The notes beneath the pieces were generated by a model. That model made no database searches. It saw only the letters and a program-made list of their open reading frames with translations, and was not told where the DNA came from. Shown one piece after another: positions 46,933-58,900 of a DNA stretch of 64,000 nt. Location: assembly GCA_037013495.1 (NCBI GenBank), contig CM072806.1, positions 29,142,001 through 29,206,000 of the forward strand, read 5' to 3'. The translations under genes were made by a program, and so were the position numbers. Every line of letters begins with the position of its first letter. Within the stretch, counting starts at the first letter, position 1. Source of the stretch: Hippophae tibetana. Its lineage: Eukaryota; Streptophyta; Magnoliopsida; Rosales; Elaeagnaceae.

Positions 46933-46942
46933 ACGACGTCGT
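46933..46942. promoter_or_regulatory. ACGACGTCGT palindrome in the APM1 promoter
   Basis: This perfect 10-bp palindrome with an ACGT-type GACGTC core lies about 20 bp upstream of the TATA-like box. ACGT-core palindromes are classical bZIP-factor sites in plants. In the distal duplicate the same position reads ACGATGCCGTC (47516-47526), so the palindrome is lost there. Confidence 0.45.
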
Positions 46943-47890
46943 CTTAGTTCAGAAAGCCCAAGTTCCAACCCGATTTAAAAGAGGTAAGTTTAAAAAATAA
47001 TGATATAAATTAATATTAAAATTATACAAAAATATATTATTAATATCTTATTTTATAAAAAATATATTATTAACTATTTTAAAAAATATATGAAATAAAA
47101 TATACTAAGAACTTAACAATTACAAAGAAGAAAATTTACTATTTAAAAAATCTTATTTTCTTAATATTTTACAGGGATTAAATTTTCATTTTAGGTTATT
47201 TTGAATTAAATTATATTTAAATTAAAAATCTTATGATTTTTAATTTAGTCATAAAAAAATATAATATTTTATATATCTGTCTTAAAATTATGTTCCACTC
47301 GATGCTCACTCCATTTAAAAAGGTGATCGTATCAAACAAAGAATTTAGATCAAATTGTTTCATTTCTGTTTTCCAAGCTAAGTGGATCTCTTGCGTTGAT
47401 TAAACTAAAGAGAAGTGAGTATAAATGTAAAATAATATAAACACTGTAATGTACAAGTTACAAGTATGAATTCTGAAAAGTTAAAGCTTATATACAGAGA
47501 GAAAGTATGTTTAAAACGATGCCGTCTTGGTTCTAGAAACCCAAGTTCTAACCCGATTTAAAAGGGGTAAAAATTCATAATGATATTAAACTTATATAAC
47601 TATAATTTTAATATTAAAATTAATAGTGTATCTTACTTTATAAAAAATATATCATTAATTTTTTTTCCAAAACTATTTAAAATATATATAATAAATTATA
47701 CGTAAAAATTAAAAATTATAAAATAATAGATTTTGTTTAAAAAACTTATTTATTAATATTATATATTAATTAAATTTATTATTTTATAATATTTATGAAT
47801 TTATAAATTTACTCTTGAAAAATATAATATTTTTACTCATATCAAACAAAGAATATAGACAGGTGGCGTTTTAGGCTTGCCGTCCCCGAG

Positions 47891-48791
47891 ATGGGTATCC
47901 TAAAGAAACAGAAGAAAAGCTCGTCGTCTGCTTCGTCAACATCTCCGTGCGCCGAACTTAGAGAAGCTTATAATAGATGCTTCAATAGGTTAGCTTTACT
48001 GCTTTCTCGTAAATTGGGTTTTCTACTTCTCTATCCGATTAATAAAAAGTTACATGCAGGTGGTACTCTGAGAAGTTTGTGAAGGGAGAGTGGGGTAAAG
48101 ATGTTTGTGTTTCTGAGTGGCAGAAGTACAAAACTTGCCTTTCTGTATGTTTCTTGTTTCCTTTTACACCTTGTGTTCCTTTCTTCTTGGTTCATGGTTC
48201 AATATTCTAGTCTCGTAGGCGCAGAGGAATCACACCTATCCATCCCTAAGAATCTGCTTGTTTGTGCTCTTGTTATTAGTAGTTTCTTCAATCAAAAGTG
48301 ATTTTATTTCAGTAAGAAGAAACAACGATTATATGTTTCCTTATCGCTCGTTTTGTAATATGTTCTGTTTTCTATATTCAAACTCAAGTTTTTTAGTGTT
48401 TGTTTGAAAGCTAATTCTGTTTTCAGTTTTCATTTTAATTGGAAACAAATTCCACTTTTTAGTCTAATTTTGTTAGTTGGAAAAAGAAGTTTTTGAATGC
48501 AAGAAAATAGAACTCGTTACAAAACGAGTCTTATGAGGCATAAAATCTATCTAGAAAATTTGTTGCTGCATAAACAAACGTATCGTAACCTTAAATGTGA
48601 TGTCCCTTAAGGATCATCTCATACAATTACTAGATGTATTTCCTTACTGTTAGTTAAATTTATCAACTTTTTCATCTGGGCAGGAACATTTGGAAGATAA
48701 ACATCTGAGACGAATATTGGAAGCTGATGAAGGGCTTGTAGGTTCTAAAATTCAAGCTGATCCTGCTGATGCAACTGATGGTAATAAATAG
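47891..48791 (+). CDS. TRIAP1/MDM35-family twin-CX9C protein (At4g33100-like)
   Basis: Three exons, 47891-47988, 48060-48144 and 48684-48791, join to 291 nt (96 aa plus stop) with GT..AG introns. The product has a basic start (MGILKKQKKSS), then CAELREAYNRC and CVSEWQKYKTC. These are two CX9C motifs, the pattern of small helix-hairpin-helix proteins held by two disulfides in the mitochondrial intermembrane space. WYSEKFVKGEW between them is characteristic of the TRIAP1/MDM35 family, whose yeast and human members pair with PRELI/Ups proteins to move phospholipids between mitochondrial membranes. The C-terminus is HLRRILEADEGLVG and ends GNK. It diverges from APM1 and lies beside the methyltransferase gene, as in Arabidopsis. 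The role in plants is inferred from the family. Confidence 0.9.
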
Positions 48792-49511
48792 TGACAGTGG
48801 TGTCTTTCACTGGTATTTGCTGAATCAATGGCAACTAAATTAATTACCGAGAGAATTGAACTTGTTCCTTGAATTGTGCCTCTCATTTCTGATGGTGTCA
48901 ATTTAATTTATTTGTACTCCATTTCACTGACATAGTGAATTTGCTTTGCTGATTTCTTAATGGAATTTGACATTTTGTGATCAAATCTTTTGCCAATTAA
49001 ATGGGCTGAATCATGTCATATATTCATCTGCTAGAACATCGTAAGTGTGTGCTTCCTATTAGCCCTAAGTTTTGAGAAGTTTCACTATGAATTTAAGGGT
49101 TTATTGGTTTGTGCTTCCGTTAAAGTTGGTTTCAGACAAAAGCAAATTTAGGAAGCACATATAATGTACACTTATCAGCAAGCACAAAATGTGCTTTCTA
49201 AGCCCCAAAAGCACTTCTTATAATCTTTTTCTGTTTGGTTTTGAAGTGCTTTTTTTTTTCTTTTTTTGGTGCTGTCATAAGTGCTTTTATAGGGTTTGCA
49301 GAAACAGACTCACTCTAAGTTGGTGTGTGTAGGATAGTAATATGAAAATCGTGTCTATAGGAGTTTCTCACCTGGGTTTTGTTCAGAAAATAACCTCTCC
49401 TACCATGCATTACAGTAATTGAGAAACAATTTTTTTTATTATTATTTAGATTAGATAAACAAGTCCATGACAGAAACTGAGTAGAGTGTGCAGAAGCAGA
49501 ACAAGACAAGA
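48792..49511. other. Intergenic stretch between the CX9C gene and the TRIM
   Basis: It contains the 3'UTR of the CX9C gene. A stretch at about 49085-49300 has repeated AAGTGCTT/AAGCACTT words and a GGTTTATTGGTTTGTGCTTC start, which suggests a small inverted-repeat transposon, but I could not fix its ends. No gene is seen. Confidence 0.4.
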
Positions 49512-49863
49512 CATATTGAAGAAATCCATGGCCTAACTCCCTCCAAAATAGGTTTCTCAAAGAGGAAGGGTTGCCATAGACTTATAAGTGCAACATAAAC
49601 CCAATGCTTAATCGATGTGGGACTTCAACACTCCCCCTCACATCGATTTCCGACCGGGGATATGGAGCGCCTCCCCCTCACACCGACGCAGGGTCCATCC
49701 CCTACAATCGGCCGGGTACCGACCAAGACACCTGGCTCTGATACCATGAAGAAATCCATGACCTAACTCCCTCCAAAAGAGCTCTCAAAGAGGAAGGGTT
49801 GCCATAGACTTATAAGTGCAACATAAACCCAATGCTTAATCGATGTGGGACTTCAACACATAT
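49512..49863 (-). mobile_element. TRIM (terminal-repeat retrotransposon in miniature), TSD CATAT
   Basis: Two direct terminal repeats, 49517-49630 (114 bp) and 49747-49858 (112 bp), begin TGAAGAAATCCATG and end GGGACTTCAACA on the plus strand. They flank a 116-bp interior. On the minus strand the interior begins with the primer-binding site TGGTATCAGAGCCAGG (complement of 49731-49746) and ends in a purine tract, GAGGGGGAG, next to the 3' repeat. The duplication CATAT is perfect (49512-49516 and 49859-49863). It has no coding capacity. It lies about 60 bp beyond the methyltransferase stop codon, on the same strand, and may be in that gene's 3'UTR. Confidence 0.93.
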
Positions 49864-49921
49864 AACTCCTCATTGTCTTTTAATAAGCTTGCATTCAAAT
49901 TGAAATAGAGCTCTGGTCATT

Positions 49922-52900
49922 TCATTTCTTTTTGAACAGGAAATGAGCAACCATCCACTCTTCCCCATTGTTATATCCAAAGAGTTCCGCTACAGCAATG
50001 AAGAAGGTTCTCCAATAAACTGTCCATTTCACAGCTGAGTCCTTCCCATAAGTTGATTCCATGACTGGTTTAATGGTAGCCAAATTTTTGTCCATTCTTT
50101 TGAGCCATTCTTCACTGCAATTGAAACGGTTCACAGATTCGTTTGAGAATCTTAAGAATTCTGAACATTTAGATGCGTGACAAAGCATCAAGTTTTTTTG
50201 TATTTTATCATAAATATAAAAAGTTACGATGGAATGTATAATAATGCTAACTTGCATGAGCAAATAAATATTATGGTGTCATTTTGTAACAAATTATGTT
50301 TTCAAGTTTTGTATTTGAAATTAGCTTTATATTTTCTATTTCATTTAACAAAAGAGGGAGAGGGTTACAGAAGTTCTCATATTATAAAGTTAGTTTTGTT
50401 TAGTTCATTCGATTTTAAAATATATTTTTTTAATTTCTTAGCTTTGAAAAAAATGATGAATTAAAGATAAATAATATTTTTTTAATAATTTCTCTATTAA
50501 AATATTAAAACGCGATAAATGATAAGCTATTAAGAAGGATATAAAATTATTAAATATATTTTTATTTTAAAAAATATTTAATGAGATATTAAAATAAATA
50601 TAGTGATAATAATCAAATGTTAAAAGAAATTTTTTGTGAATTTTATTATATTAATGTCATTTTTTGTTACTAAAGGATCAAATTTTAATTAATTGATGAA
50701 AAAATAATATTTTAATAAAAATTTGTTAAAACAATATTATAAAGTTAAGGGATTAGAAAACATAATTTTGAATTTAAGGGAATAAAAAAAATAAAATTTG
50801 ATGACTAAACGAACGTTGAGTCTTAATAAGTAATTTAGTAGATTTTTTTTTTTAAGAAATTTGAAAATTATTTAGATATGAATTCTATTTTTTGTTTTCT
50901 AAAATATGAATACATAGAACACTTCTTTGATCAAAATGTATTGCTTGTTTTATTTTGATTTTTCTAACTATAACTCTTTTTTATTTCTTTTCATATTCTA
51001 AATTTCAACTTTTTTATTGAGCACAACAATAAAAAAAAATGTGATTGTGGTCTTCATAAAAAATAGATTTTAGACTAGGATTTGAAATTAAATAACATGA
51101 TATTTTTTTCACTTTATTTTTACAAATTGGACATATTAATCATCTTTTTTTAAAATTGATGTATTTTAATAATCTTATTATTGTATTTTTAGGCACTTTA
51201 ATTATTTATTGACAATTTTAGTTATCATTTTTTTAAAAAACTTAAATTTGATCTAATTGAACCTTATTATCAGGATGTTGGTTGCAAATGAAAATCTCTT
51301 TAAAAGTTAGTGTTGGTAGATGTTGGCAAAATGAAAATCTCTTTAAAAGTTGGAAAAGGAATAGAGTAATTAAAATCATCAAAAGTGACTTAAAATGATT
51401 GAATTGTTCATAAATATAATATTAAAGTGATTAAATGTATTCATTTAAAATAAAGTGACTAATATATTCAATTTGTAAAAATAAAGGGATTAAGATGATT
51501 TTTTTTAAATTTAATAGTGAAGTTTTACACTATGTAAATAGAAAACAAGTTTTAAAAGCTTTTTCTTTCAACTTTCAAAGTTAGACCAAAAATCGAAGTC
51601 ATTTTCAATTAGAATGAACACAGCAAGCAGAACTAGTTATAACAATACTAAATTTAAAAACTTGAGTTTGAATTTAGAAAATATAAAATAAATCACTTTA
51701 CGAGGGACTGTGCTACCCTTACCTTGTTTGTGCATAATGCTTCCCGTTGACAAGCCAATGATTGACAACGGAAACATTATCCTGAGCCAAGATTATTATG
51801 GGGATGTTAGAAACAATCATTACTAAATGTTGTAGTCATTTCATATGCAATGGAACGCAAATGATAAAACGAATAAAAATACGATAAATTTGAGAGAAAT
51901 GAGTACATAGATGACCTGGAAATAAAGTAGCAGATTTGCAGAAGGCATTGTGCCACCTGTAAAGAAGTACCTTGTGATCCAATCGTCTTCATTTATGTCC
52001 TAAAAATAAGAAAAAGGTCAAGAAGTCAAGAATTATCTGATAAATCTCAATGAAAATAACAATGTCAATGAAGCTGCATGGACCAAAAGGGCATACCTCA
52101 AAGTGGTAAGCAAATGTTTTATGGCAAAAGTGATGAACAAATAGAAGACTATCATGTTTCATCCATCCTGATATCTTCTTTAGAAGTTCTTTATAGTTCT
52201 TCATGTGCTGTTAAATAGCAAAACCAATTCAACTAACTCAAACAATTTGAATAGTATCTATATCACTCCACTAGAAAAAATAATGAATAACAACATAAAA
52301 AATGACAATTTCTATCTGGTATCTGGTGTGTAACTTTTTCATAACTTGTGCACTAAATTACTCACAAAAATAATTCATGAATTTAAGCTCTCCAACTGCG
52401 ATAGCTAGTAGAAAATAATAATATGAAAAAGTTTACCTCAAACATTTCAATAGAAAATATTCGGTCATATGAAGCCTCCATTTCAAACGTAGTGATATCT
52501 GCAACAATGATCTCCACATTGTTTATCTGAAGTTCCCTACAATTAAATTTTTTTACAAGGTATTGTTGCTACTTGTTAGGTTCATTCCTTCAAATAACTA
52601 ACTGAAAACAAAATCCACCTAGTATATAATTAACCACGTATGATTAAGTTAAATAAACCATTCAAATATTTATTGATTACTCGGTGTTTTATTAAGCTTT
52701 AATTGCCATAATTTTATATGTATCTATAAAATCATGTATAGAATTTTGTTCAATTGCTTTAAATTGAGTATTTGTTTTCCTCTTTTTTCTACTTGGATTG
52801 AAAATTCTATATTTTACATATTTATATGATTGAGTCATTGGTTTCAAAATAGTGTAAAAAGAATTGTTTCAAATCATTGTTATTTGAGTCGGATTTGTTC

Positions 52901-55900
52901 TGAAAAGGTCGAGGCATATGAAATTGTTTGTTGACACGGACAAAGTCAAGAATGTTTACTATTGTTAATGTTGTGATTCCTTAAAAAATTAATATAAAAT
53001 AATCACAAGATATAAATCGTAAAATTTTATCCACCAATTAACTAAGAGATGGTGGGGCCTAAATGATAATCTTTTTAATTCTTTATGGTTCAAGTATGAT
53101 TTTGAGAATCTTAAGAAAGTAAAACATAATTACTGGAAGTTTACACGTTTGCGTTGGGCCTCCTCATGTGGGTCGCAAACGTTAGGCGTTTTGCTAAGTG
53201 CATCGGGCCTCTTTACTAAGTGTAACCCGAGAATATAAGGCCTATAAACATCTCATATTCTCTATGGTTTTCTCATTCCTGTGTCGTCGTTCGATCTTTT
53301 GTTTTCTCTAGTTTCTCACCGAAGTTTTCTCTTAATCTCTTGGTTCTTTCGAGGGTTTTATGTGTTCATCAATAAGTTTGTGATAGTGTTCTTGAAGTCT
53401 TGATCATAGAGACTTGTTGACTTGCTTTTAATCTAATTTTGCTCTGTTTTTAGGGTGGAGCATTCGTTTTCCTTATCATTGTAATCTTATACTTGAATTT
53501 GTTTTTCATAGTGATGATTCCTTGATCCTTCATGTAGATGTAAGAAATGAACCATATAAAAATCTCATGTTCTTATGGTTTTCTTTTCAGTTTGTACTTT
53601 CCTTTAAACTGAAACTGTGAACATTTTTTCTTCAATGTTCAAAATTATTTCTAGGCATTATGTTACGTGCCTAGTAATGTCGAGCTCTCGCTCGACCTCT
53701 GTCCCGACGTAGAATAATCCCCCGACATGAAGAAGCTCTCGAGGAGATAAATTATGCAAGTGTAAAGTAATCTTTTTTATTTGGTGGGAAAGCTCTATGA
53801 TCTGATTCTTATTAACCTTCCCCTTTTCATATATTTTTTTATAACAGAAACAAACATCTACTTTGAGTTGCTTCTTGATTAGCGAGACATGCACCACACG
53901 ATGAACTTTACTTCCTTCATGTAAGAGCAGTATGTATGCCACTGGTCTGATACGCTCAATAATTTGGTAGGATTCATAGTATTTAGCATATAGCTAATGC
54001 CTTCATTCACATGTCAATGAGGGTTGTCGATAAGGTTGCAGTTTAAGGTAGACCCAGTCGCTTACTTTACATTGCCAATCCTTCCTTCCTTTGTCATATG
54101 ATGCCTTCATCCTTTCTTTGGTTTTGGAGAGTTTTTATTGTAGTTAACAAAGAACCTGATCCCTTAACCGCAGCTCCTGGTCCACTTCGACCTCTCGGGT
54201 AGATCCTAGCTTGTAGTATGTTAGGACCGATGATCGGTGTCCATTTACCACTTCAAATGGTGTGAATCCGGTGGAAGAGTACCAACTAGTACTGTAGCAA
54301 AACTCTACCCACAGCAACCAACGGGTCCATTGTTTTGGGTGTCCTTTTGTAAAACACGTAAATACACCTCTAGATTGCGGTTAGTTACCTCCGTTTGCCC
54401 ATCTGTTTGCGGATGGTAGGATGAAGAAAAACAAAACTCGATCCCTGTAGTCGGAATAGCTCCTTCCAAAATGAACTAGTGAAAAAAGGGTCTCTATCGC
54501 TCACTATGGACTGTGGTACTCCATATAATTTGAGGACATTCTCATAGTAAGCTTAGGCAGCGTTAGATGCAGTGATTGGTGATGCCATTGCAATGAAGTG
54601 TGCCATTTTGGACAACCGGTCCACCACCACCATAATGGTCGTCTTGCCTCTGGAATTTGGAAGGTCGATAATGAAATCCATGGAGACCTCAATCCATACA
54701 GTAGTAGGCATGGGTAGGGGTTGGAGGAACCCAGATAGTGCACCTTGTTCTCTTTAATTTCTCTGTCAAATGTCACAAGCTTGAATGACTTTTATCGTCA
54801 GTGAGGAAGAGGGAAGCAAATAAATTCTATTTTTGTAGAAGAGTAACCCTTCCTTGCATGTCCATGGCCCTAGTAATTCTCCTTCTTGATACAACTTATG
54901 CAGCTTTTACATCTCCACGTGGCTTTTGTTTGTATTCTATGAAGAAGTCATATCCTATCAGCTTGCTAACCCATCTTTGTTTAGTTAGGGTAGTGATTTT
55001 CTGGCTCCACAAATATTCAAGGCTTTTGTGGTCAACATCTCTTTGTCATAGGTGGATAAGGCTACATTCCTCCCTTTGAGAGCTTGACTAAAGAAAGTAG
55101 AGCTTAACTAAAGAAAGTTATGGGTCTCCTTCCTTGAGTGAGTGAGTGAGTACTACACCAACACTAAAATTAGAGGCATCACATTCAATAATGAAATATT
55201 TTGTGAAGTTAGGTAATTCCAATACTAATCCTTGCACCATTACCCATTTGAGCTCCTGAAATACACCTTCGGCCTTGGGAGTCCACTTGAAGTTGTTCTT
55301 TTTCAGCATTTCTATCAGAGGATCAACTATCTTGCCATAGTCCTTGATAAATTTTCGATAGTAACCAGTCAGCCCCAAGAAGTCGCGTACAACAATTACC
55401 GAATTTGGCTTGGGCCAATCTTCTATGGCAACAATTTTACTGGGTTTCATCCTTACTGCTCTTTTCTTGATAATGTGCCCCAAATATTGAATTTATGTAA
55501 CTCCAAAACAACATTTCTCTTTTTTGACAGAGTTGGTGGTCAGATAATATTGAGAACACTATTTGCAACATTTGCAAATACTAGGATGAATTTTCGCAAA
55601 TATGGCTAGAAAATGTCATTCATTAATACTTGAAATGTAGAGGGTGCATTAGTGAGTCCAAAAGGCATTACCAAAAATTCATAGTGCCCATCGTGTGTGC
55701 GAAAAGCCATTTTTTCACATCTTCCAGATGCATCGGGATTTGGTGATATCCAACCCGCAGATCAGTTTTGAAAAATATTTGGCTCCATGCAACTCATCTA
55801 GCAGCTCATCTATCACAGGTATGAGATACTTGTCCTTGATAGTGGTCATATTAAGAGCTTGGTAGTCCATAGAAAATCGTCAGGACCCATCTTTTTTCTT

Positions 55901-58900
55901 GACAAGCAGCAACGGGGACGAATATAGGCTGGTACTGGGCCGGATTACTCCACTTTCTAACATTTCTTCCACCAATTTTTCTATTTCCTTCTTATGGTAG
56001 TATGGGTAACGGTAGGGTCTTATTGACACGAGACCATTCCCAAATTTTAAGTTGATTTTGTGGCTGTGGGATCAGTCAAGTGGGATCCCTTTCGGTTTTT
56101 GAAATACGTGGCATAACTTTCAAAACTATGAGCCAAGTGTGGGTGTTGGGCTTTGGTATCCATTTTCTAGAAGTTCCTTCTCCATTCAGCGTTGTTCAAA
56201 GGCTTAGGATGCTGGTGGTTGCATGTCTGCAAAAGTTATAGACTGCCCTTGCTACTGAAAGGCTATCGTTAAGCTCGTGAACTCCCACAGAATCGACCCA
56301 AGAGTTGTCAACCACTGTGCACCAAGGATGACGTCGCAACCCTCCAAACCGATTATAAAGAAATCCACTTGGAATGGGTTTCTCTGGATCTCGATTGGGG
56401 TGTTTGGGAGGCACCCCATACAAGGTAGCTTCTCGTTGTTGGCCACCATCACGTTCAGTCGTACCCCTTCCTCTGCCTTTAACCTGATCCGTGAGACCCA
56501 TGCCCCATGCCCGATTGAGGAAGTTGTGAGAGCTTCTTGTATCCAACAAAGTCACTAGTGAGTGTCCCTTGATTTTGGCTCGAACCCGCATGATTTGAGG
56601 CATCGCGGTTCCTATAATAGCATGAAGGGAGATTTCAACCACTTCCAATTCAGGTTCAACTTCCTTTTTACCCTCTGTTTCTTCATCGTCCATGGGTCTA
56701 CAATCAATAAGGAACAATCTCTTGCAACGATGGCTCAGAGTGTAAATTTCATCGCAGTTGTAGCATAAGTTGGGGCACTGATGCTCCTGGATTTCATCAG
56801 TAGTGAGGCATTTAACAGGTGGGTTTGTGGTTGGTCGTGACTGAATGGAATTTTGTTTTGGTTTCTAGAAGTTTTGGATGGCTAGGTTAGTGTTATGTAT
56901 AGTGTATTTGGGTTTTTGAAGTTGGTGTTTGGTTTCGTAGAGGCGTGCAAGGCCAGCAACATGTGGGAAGGTCTGTGGATTTGCCGCACGAACATCAACT
57001 CAGATAGTTTCCCAAAGCCCACTAACAAAACAACTTATCTATTGTTGTTCAGTTAATGAACCGACCTTTGCGAACAGTCGATGGAATTGAGTGTGATACT
57101 CACGGACAGACCCCGTCTATGTGAGCTTGGTGAGCTCCCTATAGTAGTCATCTAGAAGTGTTAGACCATAGCAATCATTCAGCGCCTATTTGAATTCTTC
57201 CCAGGTAACCCAAACTCGAGTCTTCCTAAAAGATTGGAACCAAAGGTGCACTCCTCCTTCTAGGTGATAGGCTGCTAACGACACCTTCTCAGTGCCATCA
57301 TAGCGTGGAAAATCCAAATGAACCACTCGAGGTACAATTGTCCCATGTATTTGCTAAGAATTTGGTTGTTGTTGTGATGTCCTAATTCCTGTTCTTCTCG
57401 CACTCAGCTCGTCCATTTGAGTTTGTAGTTGAATGAACATCTCATGCATCTCTCGTTACATTTGAAGCATTTTTTGTTGGGTTGCTTGATGGGACTCCTT
57501 CATTGGTTGCTTTGTTGGGTTATGATGGTTGGCCCCATTATCGGATCCCTACTCTGATACGATATTGTTACGTGCCCAATAATATCGAGCTCTCGCTCGA
57601 CCTATGCCCTGATGTGGAATGATCACTTGATGTGAAGAAGCTCTCAAAGAGATAAATTCTACAAGTGCAAAGTAATTTTTTTTGTGGGAAAGTTCTATGG
57701 TGTGATTCTCATTAACCTTCCTCTTTTTATACATTTTTTTTATAATTGAAACAAACGTCTACTTCATAAGAAAATACAGAAGTGAAGCTGAAAAATGGGA
57801 AACATGACCTATCAACAAGGTCACCACTAAAAACACAAACGTGGCCTCAAATATGACCACAACAGCAAAAGACATGGTACATGACTAACTGAATTTGAAA
57901 GAATCAACTGAAAAAAATAAATGTGCTAAATTTCCTTATGAGATGGCACGTAATACATTAGTACAAATTTTTAGGTTATTGTTAAGCATTTTTCCCGACA
58001 TAAATAAACAACGCAATCAAAATAATTTATAGCAGTTTTCTTTTCCTGTATAATTGATTATCAAAGATTTTTGCTATGATTTTTTTTTTTTTTTTTTTTT
58101 GTTAATCAACTTATTATTGGAGTGTAGGAGATTCTAACAAGAGGTTTTAAGAGGTACCAAGGTTTTTGCCATGATTCATAAAAATAATAATTAGTGACTC
58201 ATACATATTACATACGGACATGATCAATACACATAATCTATTACATAATTATATCTCAACCTTTGAGATTTATAAAGAATATGAGAGAGAATTATTTTTT
58301 TAATTTAAACGGTTGATATATAAAGATAAAATAAATTTATGGCAATTGATACTATCCCTTAAATCAAATATTTTCTATACTAAAAGTCAAAAATATGAAA
58401 GGTTATGGCTTAATTGTGAAATGCATTTAGACAAAATTAATAGCAATTGTATGTTAAGCAATATTACCGGCATTGGTGGTCAATGTAAGCTTTCTGTGTT
58501 GTTGAATTGCAAATCCCAGTAACCCTGCAGTGGTTATACTTATTTCCAATGTACAAAGCAAGTGATCCCCATCCACATCCAATATCCAAAACTGTATGGC
58601 CATCTTTTATTTCCGATCTTTCACAGTACAATTCCAACATTGCTCTCTCACCATCCTCTAATGTGCTCCATTTATCAGAAAAATAACAACAACTGCATTA
58701 ATATATCACAGTATTATTTATGCTTATTTACACTACTTCACAACCAAGACATATTAAACACAACTATGTAATTTTACTTAGTAAAATTTTGTAATTTTAT
58801 GAAAATTTGATTATATTTAACACGTATGTCTCTCTCATCCTATGTTCAATTTCAAATTTTACGGGTAAATTCAATTTTTTTTAATTAAAATCCCCTAAAA

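Larger units (their letters stand above)
46784..47855. repeat. Tandem duplication of the APM1 promoter/5'UTR
   Basis: Sequence from the APM1 start-codon region rightward (about 46779-47342) recurs at about 47356-47855. Shared words include CATTTCTGTTTTCCAAGCTA, AGTGGATC, CTCTTGCGTTGATT, GTAATGTACA, CTGAAAAGTTAAA, GAGAAAGTAT and CAACCCGATTTAAAAG / CTAACCCGATTTAAAAG. Both units end with an ATCAAACAAAGAAT word. The distal copy carries the start codon and about three APM1-like codons, then diverges. The unit next to the coding region is presumed to be the active promoter. Confidence 0.85.
53656..57960 (-). mobile_element. Chromovirus (Ty3/gypsy) in methyltransferase intron 3, TSD CATTA
   Basis: The element proper is 53661-57955, on the minus strand. 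Its ends are TGTTACGTGCC and GGCACGTAATA, an 11-bp inverted repeat with one mismatch, inside a perfect CATTA duplication (53656-53660, 57956-57960). The 5' LTR is 57566-57955. The primer-binding site TATCAGAGTAGG is the complement of about 57546-57557. Gag, protease, RT, RNase H and integrase follow in gypsy order. The 3' LTR keeps only about 195 bp because a deletion joined the end of pol to mid-LTR. Stops and shifts inactivate it. Confidence 0.88.

Noticed and set aside
49085..49300. AAGTGCTT-rich stretch that could be a small inverted-repeat transposon
   Set aside because: The ends and target-site duplication could not be fixed; mentioned only in the intergenic entry.
53150..53640. Promoter-like or solo-LTR-like stretch in methyltransferase intron 3
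   Set aside because: No copy elsewhere in the window, no primer-binding site and no duplication to support it.
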